Positions 8,636 to 17,909 of a stretch of DNA of 64,000 nucleotides are shown in pieces. The position numbers and the translations under genes were made by a program. How positions within the stretch are numbered: the first letter of the stretch is position 1; the number at the start of each line of letters is the position of its first letter. Origin of the DNA: Rubrivivax sp. (lineage in GTDB: Bacteria; Pseudomonadota; Gammaproteobacteria; Burkholderiales; Burkholderiaceae_C); the NCBI GenBank assembly GCA_020248915.1, contig JADCGP010000008.1:1-64000 (forward strand), in the 5' to 3' direction. The notes beneath the pieces are model-generated. The model was given only the letters and a program-made list of their open reading frames with translations. It did not search any database and was not told the DNA's origin.

Positions 8636-9666
8636 GCGGGGGCCTGGACGGGGTCGGTGACGGAGGGGGCGCCGGCGTCGGGGCCGGCGCTGCGGGCCCG
8701 GCGCAGGGCGGCCGGAAAGCGCGGCGACGCCTTGCGGCGCGCGCGCTGGCGGCGCAGGTCGACGTAGCGCAGCAGCGACTCGAGCAGGTCGTCGTCGGTG
8801 GCGAGCTCGAGGATGTCGGCGCCGCTCTGGCCGAGGGACTCGACCAGCCGGGCTTCCTCGGCCTCGGCGATGGCGTGGTAGCGCTCGCGGAAGCCCGGGT
8901 CGGCGGCGTCGATGAACAGCTGCTCGCCAGTCTCGGCGTCTTCCACCGTGACCAGGCCGACGTCGGGCAGGGCCATCTCGGCCGGGTCGAACAGCCGCAC
9001 CGCGACGACCTCGTGCCGGCGCGCCAGGCGGGCGAGCGCCGCCTCCCAGCCCGGGCGGCTGATGAAGTCGCTGACTACGAACACCAGCGAGCGGCGCCGG
9101 ACGATGCCGGCGGCCGTCTCGAGCAGGTCGGCCAGCTGCGTCCCGCCCGCCGGCGGCGGCGCGCCGCGGGCGGCCTTGCCGACGGGCTGCGGCCGGGGCC
9201 GGGGCCGTCGCATCTGCTCGAGCAGGCGCAGCACGTGCAGCCGGGTGGCGCCGGGCGGGATCACGCCGTCCACGCGCGTGCCGTAGGTGATGGCGCCGAC
9301 GCGGTTGCCGTGGCGCGTGATGACGCGCGCCAGCGTGGCCACGAAGCCGGCCGACACCGCGAGCTTGGTGACGTCGGCGCTGCCGAAGTCGATGCTGCCC
9401 GACAGGTCGAGCAGGAACCACGCGGTCAGATCGCGGTCCTCGACGAACTGGCGCACGTAGGGCGCCTGCAGCCGCGCGGTGACGTTCCAGTCGATGTGGC
9501 GCACGTCGTCGGCGTGCTGGTACTCGCGTAGGTCGGCCAGGTCGATGCCGCCGCCGCGGTACACCGTGCGGTAGTCGCCCTGCAGCAGGCCGTCGAGCCG
9601 GCGCAGCACGGTCCACTCCAGCCGACGCAGCAGCTGGTCGGACGTGGGGGCGGCGGCGGAAGTCAT
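8632..9666 (-). CDS. DUF58 domain protein of MoxR-VWA system
   Basis: 344 aa without membrane segments. It contains the DUF58 signature around YRGGGIDLADLREYQ and VRHIDWNVTAR (about residues 38-62), followed by a degenerate VWA-like fold (WFLLDLSGSIDFGS). These proteins almost always sit between a MoxR ATPase and BatA-type VWA proteins, as here. It begins 34 bp after moxR and overlaps the VWA gene by 4 bp, so the three are probably made in balanced amounts. It probably acts as the cytosolic adaptor of the complex. Confidence 0.88.
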   Translation of the reverse strand: MTSAAAPTSDQLLRRLEWTVLRRLDGLLQGDYRTVYRGGGIDLADLREYQHADDVRHIDWNVTARLQAPYVRQFVEDRDLTAWFLLDLSGSIDFGSADVTKLAVSAGFVATLARVITRHGNRVGAITYGTRVDGVIPPGATRLHVLRLLEQMRRPRPRPQPVGKAARGAPPPAGGTQLADLLETAAGIVRRRSLVFVVSDFISRPGWEAALARLARRHEVVAVRLFDPAEMALPDVGLVTVEDAETGEQLFIDAADPGFRERYHAIAEAEEARLVESLGQSGADILELATDDDLLESLLRYVDLRRQRARRKASPRFPAALRRARSAGPDAGAPSVTDPVQAPA

Positions 9667-9700
9667 CGGCGGCGTGGCTCGGTGCGCGGGGCGCCGTGCG

Positions 9701-10708
<1,008 letters not shown>

Positions 10709-10717
10709 CGGTGTCCT

Positions 10718-11710
10718 TCAGAACGGCGGCATGCCGGCCGCCGAGGCCGCGTTCTCGATCGGCACGGCGAAGCCGATGCCGATGAAGGTGCGCTGCTCGC
10801 TGGGGTTGAGGATCGCGGTGACGATGCCGACCACGTGGCCGTCCATCGTGACCAGGGGACCGCCGCTGTTGCCGGGATTGGCGGCGGCGTCGAACTGGAT
10901 CAGGTTGGTCAGCGTCCGCTCGCCGTCGGGGTTGCGGAACTCGCGCCTCAGCCCCGACACCACGCCGTAGCTGACGCTGGGGCCGATGCCGAACGGGTGC
11001 CCGACGGCGATCACGTGGTCGCCGGGGCGCAGGTCGGCGGTGCTGCGCATCGTGGCGGCCTCGAGGTCGTCGGGCAGGCTGTGCGCACGAAGCACGGCGA
11101 GGTCGTTCTCGGGCATCGCGCCGACGATGCTGGCCTCGCTCTCGTGGCCGTTGGCGAAGCGCACGCGGATGCGCTTGCTGCCCCAGACCACGTGCAGGTT
11201 GGTCAGGATCGTGCCGTTGTCGATGATGACGACCCCGGCGCCGAGCGCGCGCTGCAGCGCGCGCTGCTCGGCCTTGCCCTCGCCGCTGTCGGCCTCGTCG
11301 AGCAGCCCGGTGACCCGCACCACCGAGGGCAGGATGGCCTCGTAGGCGCGCGCGGCCTGGCTCGGCAGCGGTTCCTTCTCGAGCGACTCGCGCACGGCGG
11401 TGTCGATGTCGCGCTGCGTGACGATGCGCTGGCCCGGCTGGAACTGAAGCCAGGCGGCCATGGTGCCCACGGCCAGCAGCGCACCGGCGAGTGCCCACAG
11501 CGGTCCGCCGTGCCGTGCCGCCCAGCGGCCCAGCCGCGCGCGCGCGGCGCTGGCCGTCGGCGGGACGCTGGCCGAATCGGCCGCGGCCCCGGCCTCCGGC
11601 CCCGACCCGGGCGTCGCCGCGCCGGCCAAGGCGGCCGGTGCCGCGTCCGGCCCAGCGCCGGCCGCGGGCGTGCGCCGCGGCGAGCGGCTGTACAGCGGGT
11701 TGCGGTTCAT
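10718..11710 (-). CDS. Membrane-anchored trypsin-like serine protease without PDZ domain
   Basis: 330 aa. A Pro/Ala-rich cytoplasmic N-terminus is followed by one membrane anchor (about 88-108) and an HtrA/DegP-like protease domain. The triad motifs are visible: His in TNLHVV, Asp in ENDLAVL and Ser in GNSGGPL. The protein stops about 55 residues after the Ser, so there is no PDZ domain, unlike DegP or DegS. I took the ATG at 11710 over upstream GTG/TTG codons because the longer version adds an unconvincing basic extension. First gene of the MoxR operon; I infer that it processes or polices the same envelope substrates. Confidence 0.85.
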   Translation of the reverse strand: MNRNPLYSRSPRRTPAAGAGPDAAPAALAGAATPGSGPEAGAAADSASVPPTASAARARLGRWAARHGGPLWALAGALLAVGTMAAWLQFQPGQRIVTQRDIDTAVRESLEKEPLPSQAARAYEAILPSVVRVTGLLDEADSGEGKAEQRALQRALGAGVVIIDNGTILTNLHVVWGSKRIRVRFANGHESEASIVGAMPENDLAVLRAHSLPDDLEAATMRSTADLRPGDHVIAVGHPFGIGPSVSYGVVSGLRREFRNPDGERTLTNLIQFDAAANPGNSGGPLVTMDGHVVGIVTAILNPSEQRTFIGIGFAVPIENAASAAGMPPF

Positions 11711-11855
11711 GGGTGTGATGCCTTGGGGGCCGCGATGCGCCTTGCGGCGCGCCACGGACGTGCCCGCAAGGTAACACGACACCGCGCCGCCCGCATGACC
11801 GGGCCCATCCGGTCCGTCCCGGAGGCGCGGCGCGCTGGTACATCATCGGGGCGCC

Positions 11856-12680
11856 GTGTGGATCGATTCGCATTGCCACCTCGACGCCCCCGAGTTCGAC
11901 GCCGACCGCGCCGAGGTGCTGCATCGCGCCCGCGCCGCGGGGGTCGCGACGCTGGTGCTGCCGGCGGTGGAGTGCGCCAACTTCGAGTCGGTGCGCCTGC
12001 TGGCGCACGCCTGCGACGGCGTCTATGCGCTCGGCATCCACCCGCTCTACGTGGCCCGGGCGGGCGCGGCCGACCTCGACCGGCTCGGCGCCGCGCTGCA
12101 GGCCGCACGCGGCGACCCCCGCCTGGTGGCGGTGGGAGAGATCGGCCTGGACCATTTCGTGCCGGGGCTCGACCGCCGGCTGCAGGAGGAGTTCTACCTG
12201 GCGCAGCTGCGCCTGGCCCGCTCCGCCGGCCTGCCTGTGATCGTGCACGTGCGCCGCTCGGCCGATGCGTTGCTGGCCGGTCTGCGCCGCATCGAGGTGC
12301 CCGGCGGCCTCGCCCACGCCTTCAACGGCAGCCCGCAGCAGGCGGCCGCCTTCGTCGCGCTCGGGCTGCGGCTCGGTTTCGGTGGCGCGCTGACGTTCGA
12401 GCGGGCGCTGCGCATCCGGGCCCTGGCCCGCGAGCTGCCGGGCGAGGCGCTGGTGCTGGAGACCGACGCCCCCGACATTCCGCCGCAGTGGCTCTACCGC
12501 ACCGCGGCCGAGCGCGCCGCGGGGGCCACCAGCCGCAACGAGCCGGCCGAGCTGCCGCGCATCGGCGCCTGCCTGGCTGCGCTGCGCTGCTGGTCGCTCG
12601 AGGAGACGGCCGCGCGCACGGCGGCCAACGTGCACGCCGCGCTGCCGCGGCTGGCCGCGCTGCGGGCCGCGCCCCGATGA
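11856..12680 (+). CDS. tatD: TatD-family metal-dependent hydrolase
   Basis: 274 aa amidohydrolase-fold nuclease. The metal-binding start is MWIDSHCHLD; further family motifs are VAVGEIGLDHF, VIVHVRRS, AHAFNGS and LVLETDAPD. The length matches TatD/YjjV (about 260). The GTG at 11856 gives the canonical start right at the HCH motif. The stop overlaps the next gene by 4 bp. Probable role is 3'-5' exonuclease or quality-control deoxyribonuclease. Confidence 0.92.
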   Translation: MWIDSHCHLDAPEFDADRAEVLHRARAAGVATLVLPAVECANFESVRLLAHACDGVYALGIHPLYVARAGAADLDRLGAALQAARGDPRLVAVGEIGLDHFVPGLDRRLQEEFYLAQLRLARSAGLPVIVHVRRSADALLAGLRRIEVPGGLAHAFNGSPQQAAAFVALGLRLGFGGALTFERALRIRALARELPGEALVLETDAPDIPPQWLYRTAAERAAGATSRNEPAELPRIGACLAALRCWSLEETAARTAANVHAALPRLAALRAAPR

Positions 12681-13180
12681 GCACCGTGCCGCGCCTGCAG
12701 GGACTGCCGCCCGAGATCGGCCGCGCCAGCCGGCTGGTCGTTCTGGGCAGCTTCCCGGGCGCGGCCTCGCTCGCCGCGGGCCGGTACTACGCCCATCCGC
12801 GCAACCAGTTCTGGCCGCTGCTCGGCGCGATCTGGGGCCTCGACCTCGTCGCGCTGCTCTACCCCGCGCGGCTGTCGGCGCTGCGGGCGCGCTGCGTCGG
12901 CCTGTGGGACGTGCACGCCAGCTGCCGCCGCGCCGGCAGCCTGGACAGTGCGATCGAGGATGCGGCGCCCAACGACCTGGCCAGCCTGCGCCGGCGCGCG
13001 CCGGGCCTGGTGCTCGTGGCCCACAACGGCGGGGAATCCGCGCGCGCCGCGCCGCGGCTCGAGACGCTGGGCATCGCCACGGTGCGCCTGCCTTCCAGCA
13101 GCCCGGCGCATGCGTCGTGGAGCTTCGAGCGCAAGCTCGACGCGTGGCGCGCCGCCTTCCGGCGCGCGGGGGTCGCGTGA
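12677..13180 (+). CDS. DNA-deoxyinosine/uracil glycosylase (UDG-superfamily)
   Basis: 167 aa. Motif 1 is VVLGSFPG, followed by the family hallmark YYAHPRNQFWPLL (about residues 35-47), and a late motif LPSSSPAHAS corresponds to the second active-site loop. This pattern fits hypoxanthine/mismatch-type glycosylases of the uracil-DNA glycosylase superfamily, which remove deaminated bases. ATGA overlap with tatD and GTGA overlap with the next gene, so the three form one transcript, linking a DNA repair enzyme to a putative nuclease. Confidence 0.85.
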   Translation: MSTVPRLQGLPPEIGRASRLVVLGSFPGAASLAAGRYYAHPRNQFWPLLGAIWGLDLVALLYPARLSALRARCVGLWDVHASCRRAGSLDSAIEDAAPNDLASLRRRAPGLVLVAHNGGESARAAPRLETLGIATVRLPSSSPAHASWSFERKLDAWRAAFRRAGVA

Positions 13181-14001
13181 GTCGTCCGCGCGCGCCGTCG
13201 CGCCCGCCGGGCGAGGGCCTGGCGTCGGGCGGCCCGCGGCCGCGGGCCGCGCAGCCGCTGCCCCCGGTCAGCATCTCCGAGTTCGACGGCGTGCGCTACC
13301 TGCACCTGGGCTCGGTGTGGGTGCAGGGCGCGATGCGGATCGGCGCGCCGCGCTTCGTCGAGCTCGATTACGTGCAGCGCATGCTCGCCGCGCTGCTGTG
13401 GCTGCCCGAGGAGCGGCTGTCCGGCGGCGGGCACGCCGTGCAGCTCGGCCTGGGCGCTGGCGCACTGACCCGCTTCACCGCGCGCGAGCTGCGCATGGCC
13501 ACCACGGTGGTCGAGATCAACCCGCTGGTCGTCACGGCCAACACGGCCATGTTCCACCTGCCGCGCACGGCCGAGGTCGTGGTCGGCGACGCCGCCGACT
13601 GGCTGGCCCAGGCGCCGCGGCGCAGCGTGCGGCTGCTGCACGTCGACCTGTACGACGAGCAGGCCGCCGCCCCGGTGCTCGACAGCGCGGCGTTCTACGC
13701 TGCCTGCCATGACGTGCTCGAGGACGGGGGGGTGATGGCCGTCAACCTGTTCGGCCGCGACGTCAGCTACGCGGGCAGCGTGGCGCGCATCGCCGCCGCG
13801 TTCGGGCTGGAGCGGATGTGGCGGCTGCGCCCCACCCGGGAGGGCAACACCGTCGTGGTGGCAGGCCGCGGCGTGTCGCTGCCGGCGCGCGACGTGCTGC
13901 GTGAGCGCGCGGCCCGGATCGAGGAGCGGCATGGCCGGCTCGGCCTCGCCGCGCGCAAATGGTTGCGCATGGTGCAGCCGCTCGCCGAGGGCTGCGGCTG
14001 A
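13177..14001 (+). CDS. Spermidine synthase-like SAM-dependent methyltransferase-fold protein
   Basis: 274 aa beginning at a GTG that overlaps the upstream stop (GTGA). After a proline-rich N-terminal tail comes a spermidine-synthase-like Rossmann core: QLGLGAGALTRF (SAM-binding glycine loop), TTVVEINP, GDAADWL and LLHVDLYDEQ. The aspartates for putrescine binding in true SpeE are not evident, so it is more likely an uncharacterised member of the fold than a polyamine enzyme. Substrate unknown. Confidence 0.75.
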   Translation: MSRPRAPSRPPGEGLASGGPRPRAAQPLPPVSISEFDGVRYLHLGSVWVQGAMRIGAPRFVELDYVQRMLAALLWLPEERLSGGGHAVQLGLGAGALTRFTARELRMATTVVEINPLVVTANTAMFHLPRTAEVVVGDAADWLAQAPRRSVRLLHVDLYDEQAAAPVLDSAAFYAACHDVLEDGGVMAVNLFGRDVSYAGSVARIAAAFGLERMWRLRPTREGNTVVVAGRGVSLPARDVLRERAARIEERHGRLGLAARKWLRMVQPLAEGCG

Positions 14002-14143
14002 GCGGCGCCGCGCGGCGCGCCGGGTGGTCCACGGCCTGACGTCCGTGCAGGACCCCGAGGCGGGCCCGCCCGGCCGCGCTGCCTTACGTGGAAACCACAG
14101 CCGGGCCCGCGGGTCCGCTTGCTAGCATCCTTCGGGCACATCG

Positions 14144-14157
14144 GGTCGGGCCCGACC
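14144..14157. promoter_or_regulatory. 14-bp palindrome upstream of tctB
   Basis: GGTCGGGCCCGACC is a perfect palindrome lying between a TAGCAT -10-like hexamer (14123-14128) and the GTG of tctB. In the 174-bp gap 14002-14175 it is the best candidate for an operator or leader hairpin; no regulator gene is adjacent. Confidence 0.4.
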
Positions 14158-14175
14158 GGCCTGGGAGAAAGACAC

Positions 14176-14640
14176 GTGAAGATCAAGAGCGAGAAGGACT
14201 TCTGGTCCGGGCTGATGTTCATTGCCACGGGCATCGCGTTCGCCTACGGCGCCACCGCGTACAGCTTCGGCAGCTCCGCGCGGCCAGGTCCGGGGTATTT
14301 CCCGTTCGGGCTCGGGGTGATCCTGGCCCTGCTCGGGGCGCTGGTGCTCTTCAAGTCGCTGGTCATCGAGGTCGAGGGCGGCGACCGCATCGGCCCCTGG
14401 CCGATGAAGCCGGGACTGTGGATCCTGGGCGCGGTGGTGGTGTTCGGGCTGTCGCTGCCGAGGCTTGGCCTTGTCCTGTCGCTCCCGCTCCTGATCGCCA
14501 TCGCCAGCGTCGGCGGCGGCGAATTCCGCTGGAAGGAGGTGCTGGTGAACGCGTCGCTGCTCACGGCAGGCTCGTGGGCGATCTTCATCAAGGGCCTCGG
14601 CCTGACGATCCCGGTGTGGCCGGTCTTCCCGGGCGCTTGA
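14176..14640 (+). CDS. tctB: Tripartite tricarboxylate transporter small membrane subunit TctB
   Basis: 154 aa with four hydrophobic segments and the TctB-type start KDFWSGLMFIATGIAFAYGA and GPGYFPFGLG. GTG start at 14176, preceded by GGGAGAAAG. It is the small integral subunit of a sodium-coupled TTT transporter for (tri)carboxylates. The gene for the large subunit starts 1 bp after its stop. The periplasmic binding protein TctC is not in the window. Confidence 0.9.
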   Translation: MKIKSEKDFWSGLMFIATGIAFAYGATAYSFGSSARPGPGYFPFGLGVILALLGALVLFKSLVIEVEGGDRIGPWPMKPGLWILGAVVVFGLSLPRLGLVLSLPLLIAIASVGGGEFRWKEVLVNASLLTAGSWAIFIKGLGLTIPVWPVFPGA

Positions 14641-14641
14641 A

Positions 14642-16156
14642 ATGGAACTGCTGAACAACCTCGCCCTCGGCTTCGGCGTCGCGCTGTCGCTGCAGAACCT
14701 GCTGTACGCGCTGCTCGGCGCGCTGCTGGGCACGCTCATCGGCGTGCTGCCCGGCCTCGGGCCGGTGGCCACGATCGCGATGCTGCTGCCGAGCATCTAC
14801 GCGCTCGACGCCACGCCGGCGCTGATCATGCTGGCCGGCATCTACTACGGCGCCCAGTACGGCGGCAGCACGACCGCGATCCTGATCAACGTGCCCGGCG
14901 AGAGCGCCTCGGTGGTGACCGCCATCGACGGCTACCAGATGGCGCGCAGGGGCCGGGCCGGCGCCGCGCTGGCCGCGGCGGGGCTCGGCAGCTTCTTCGC
15001 GGGCAGCGTGGCCACGCTGATCGTCGCTGCGTTCGCCCCCCCGCTGACCGAACTGGCCTTCAAGTTCGGACCCGCCGAATACTTCAGCCTGATGGTGCTG
15101 GGCCTGATCGGTGCGGTGGTGCTGGCTTCGGGCTCGCTGGTCAAGGCCATCTCGATGATCATCCTCGGCCTGCTGCTGGGCCAGATCAACACCGACGTCA
15201 TCTCGGGCGTGCCGCGCTACAGCTTCGACGTCCCCGAACTGACCGACGGCATCGGCTTCGTCGCCATCGCGATGGGCATCTTCGGCTTCGGCGAGATCAT
15301 CATGAACCTCGGCCGGCCTGCCGAGCATCGGGAGGTGTTCACCAACGAGGTGCGGGACCTGTGGCCGACGAGGCAGGACTTCAAGGACGCCTACCCCGCC
15401 GTGCTGCGCGGCACGGCGCTCGGCTCGGTGCTCGGCGTGCTGCCCGGCGGCGGCGCGCTGCTGGCGTCGTTCGCCGCCTACACGCTCGAGAAGAAGACCC
15501 GCGGCCGTGCCGACGAGGTGCCGTTCGGCAAGGGCAACATCCGGGGCATCGCCGGCCCCGAGAGCGCCAACAACGCAGGCGCGCAGACCAGCTTCATCCC
15601 CATGCTCACGCTCGGCATCCCGCCCAACGCGGTGATGGCGCTGATGGTCGGGGCGATGACCATCAAGGGCATCCAGCCCGGCCCGCAGGTGATGACCAGC
15701 AACCCCGACCTGTTCTGGGGCCTGATCGCCAGCATGTGGATCGGCAACCTGATGCTGATCGTGCTGAACCTGCCGCTGATCGGGATTTGGATCAAGCTGC
15801 TGACGGTGCCCTACCGCTTCCTGTTCCCGGCCATCCTGAGCTTCTGCTGCATCGGCCTGTACACGCTGAACAACAACAACTTCGACGTCTTCATGGCGGC
15901 GCTGTTCGGGGTGATCGGCGTCATCTTCTACAAGCTCGGCTGCGAGCCGGCGCCGCTGCTGCTCGGCTTCATCCTCGGGCCGATGATGGAGGAGAACCTT
16001 CGCCGCGCGCTGCTGCTGTCGCGCGGTTCGTGGCAGACCTTCGTCGAACGCCCGTTGTCGGCGGCGCTGCTGCTGGCCGCCGCGGCGCTGGTCGTGATCG
16101 TCATGCTGCCGGCGATGCGGAAGAGGCGCGAGGAAGCGTTCCAGGACGCCGATTGA
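14642..16156 (+). CDS. tctA: Tripartite tricarboxylate transporter large membrane subunit TctA
   Basis: 504 aa with about eleven to twelve membrane segments. TctA signatures: GVLPGLGPVATIAMLLP near the N-terminus, YYGAQYGGSTTAILINVPGE, GVLPGGGALLASFAAY (the second, inverted-repeat glycine motif) and GNIRGIAGPESANNA. The length is typical (about 500). It forms the transport channel with TctB. The absence of tctC beside it is common in Burkholderiales, where many orphan TctC proteins are encoded elsewhere. Confidence 0.95.
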   Translation: MELLNNLALGFGVALSLQNLLYALLGALLGTLIGVLPGLGPVATIAMLLPSIYALDATPALIMLAGIYYGAQYGGSTTAILINVPGESASVVTAIDGYQMARRGRAGAALAAAGLGSFFAGSVATLIVAAFAPPLTELAFKFGPAEYFSLMVLGLIGAVVLASGSLVKAISMIILGLLLGQINTDVISGVPRYSFDVPELTDGIGFVAIAMGIFGFGEIIMNLGRPAEHREVFTNEVRDLWPTRQDFKDAYPAVLRGTALGSVLGVLPGGGALLASFAAYTLEKKTRGRADEVPFGKGNIRGIAGPESANNAGAQTSFIPMLTLGIPPNAVMALMVGAMTIKGIQPGPQVMTSNPDLFWGLIASMWIGNLMLIVLNLPLIGIWIKLLTVPYRFLFPAILSFCCIGLYTLNNNNFDVFMAALFGVIGVIFYKLGCEPAPLLLGFILGPMMEENLRRALLLSRGSWQTFVERPLSAALLLAAAALVVIVMLPAMRKRREEAFQDAD

Positions 16157-16236
16157 GGGCGGTCGATCGCGCTGCCCGCGGCCCGGCGGCGAGCGGGCCC
16201 CGGCTGCCGGACCCGCGTCGCCGCTGAGCCGTCGCG

Positions 16237-17847
16237 ATGGCCGCGCCCGCCGCGCTCGCGCCGCTGTCGGACCGCACCTTCCGCGGCCTGTGGCTCGCCT
16301 GGCTGGCGGCCAACCTGACGATGTGGATGAACGACGTCGCGGCGGCCTGGCTGATGACGTCGCTCACCTCGAGCCCGGCCATGGTGGCGCTGGTGTCCAC
16401 CGCCAGCACGCTGCCCGTCTTCCTGCTCGGGCTGCCCAGCGGCGCGCTGGCCGACATCGTCGACCGCAGGCGCTACTTCGCCGCCACGCAGCTGTGGGTG
16501 TCGGTCAACGCGCTGCTGCTGGCCGCGCTGGCGCTGGCCGGGCTGCTGAGCGCGCCGCTGCTGCTGGTGCTGACCTTCGTCAACGGCATGGGGCTGGCGA
16601 TGCGCTGGCCGGTGTTCGCGGCCATCGTGCCGCAGGTGGTGCCGCGCGGGCAGCTGCCTGCGGCGCTGGCCCTCAACGGCATCGCGATGAACCTGTCGCG
16701 CGTGGTCGGCCCGGTGCTCGCCGGCGCAGTGCTGGCCACCTCGGGCCCGGCAGTGGTCTTCGTGCTCAACGTGCTGCTGGCCGGGGCCGCGTTCGCGCTC
16801 ATCGTGCGCTGGCGCTCCGCGCCGCGCGAGAGCGCGCTGCCCGGCGAGCGCTTCGTCGGCGCGATGCGGGCCGGCCTGGTGTTCGCGGCCCAGAGCCCGC
16901 GGCTGCGGGTGATCCTGCTGCGCGTGTTCCTGTTCTTCCTGCAGAGCACCGCGCTGATGGCGCTGCTGCCGCTGGTGGCGCGCGACATGCACGGCGGCGG
17001 GCCGGGCGCGTTCACGGTGATGCTGTCGTGCGTGGGCGTGGGTGCCGTCGTCGCCGCGCTGCGCTTCCCGCGCTGGCGCGCGCGCTTCGACCGCGACCGC
17101 TTCGTCTGGATCGGCACCGGCGTGCACGCGCTGCTGTCGAGCGTGGTCGTCGCGCTGCCGGAGTTCTGGCTGGCGCTGCCGGCGATGGTGCTGATCGGGA
17201 TGGCGTGGATCTCGGTGGCCAACTCGCTGACCGTCGCCGCCCAGGTCGCGATGCCCGACTGGGTGCGCGCGCGCGGCATGAGCATCTACCAGATGGCGCT
17301 GATGGGCGGCGCGGCCTGCGGCTCGCTGCTGTGGGGCCAGGTGGCCACCGTGGCCGGGGTGCGCGGCGCGGTCTGGGCGGCGGCTGCCGCCGGCGTGCTC
17401 GCGCTGCTGATGACGCGGCGGCTCACGGTGGAGGGCGGCGCCGATCCCGACTACCGGCCGGCGGCGATCGGCTCGGCGGCCGCCGCACCCGCCATCGAGA
17501 TTGCCGACGATGCGGGCCCCGTGATGGTCACGGTGGAGTACCAGATCGACCCCGCGCGTGCCGAGGAGTTCGCCGAGGTGATGCAGCGCACGCGGCGTGC
17601 GAGGCTGCGGCAGGGCGCGCTGTCGTGGGGGTTGTTCCGCGACGTCGCCGAGCCCGGGCGCTACGTCGAGTACTTCCTCGACGAGAACTGGCTCGAGCAC
17701 CGGCGCCGGCAGGAGCGCTTCACCGCCTTCGACGCCGGCCTGCGCGAGCAACGCCTGGCCTTCCACCTCGGCCCGGCGCCGCCGCGGGTGCGGCGCTACG
17801 TCGGCGATGCCCACGTACAGGCGTCGGAGGCGCCGCCGAGCCCCTGA
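16237..17847 (+). CDS. MFS permease with C-terminal ABM-like domain
   Basis: 536 aa. The first about 400 residues are a 12-segment major facilitator of the EntS/MFS_3 type (patterns WLAANLTMWMNDVAAAWLM, LPSGALADIVDRRRY and ALNGIAMNLSRVVGPVLAG). After a linker (about 405-428) comes a ferredoxin-fold antibiotic-biosynthesis-monooxygenase-like domain (MVTVEYQIDPARAEEFAEVM...GALSWGLFRDVAEPGRYVEYFL). Fusion of an efflux permease to a soluble domain of this type recurs in proteobacteria; the cargo is unknown. ATG start; no obvious operon partner, but the gene lies 62 bp upstream of the gamma-glutamyltransferase-like gene. Confidence 0.85.
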   Translation: MAAPAALAPLSDRTFRGLWLAWLAANLTMWMNDVAAAWLMTSLTSSPAMVALVSTASTLPVFLLGLPSGALADIVDRRRYFAATQLWVSVNALLLAALALAGLLSAPLLLVLTFVNGMGLAMRWPVFAAIVPQVVPRGQLPAALALNGIAMNLSRVVGPVLAGAVLATSGPAVVFVLNVLLAGAAFALIVRWRSAPRESALPGERFVGAMRAGLVFAAQSPRLRVILLRVFLFFLQSTALMALLPLVARDMHGGGPGAFTVMLSCVGVGAVVAALRFPRWRARFDRDRFVWIGTGVHALLSSVVVALPEFWLALPAMVLIGMAWISVANSLTVAAQVAMPDWVRARGMSIYQMALMGGAACGSLLWGQVATVAGVRGAVWAAAAAGVLALLMTRRLTVEGGADPDYRPAAIGSAAAAPAIEIADDAGPVMVTVEYQIDPARAEEFAEVMQRTRRARLRQGALSWGLFRDVAEPGRYVEYFLDENWLEHRRRQERFTAFDAGLREQRLAFHLGPAPPRVRRYVGDAHVQASEAPPSP

Positions 17848-17909
17848 GACCGGGCGAAGGCGGCCCAGGGCGCGGCGGCGGACACCGCGCAAGCGGCCAC
17901 AATCGCGGG

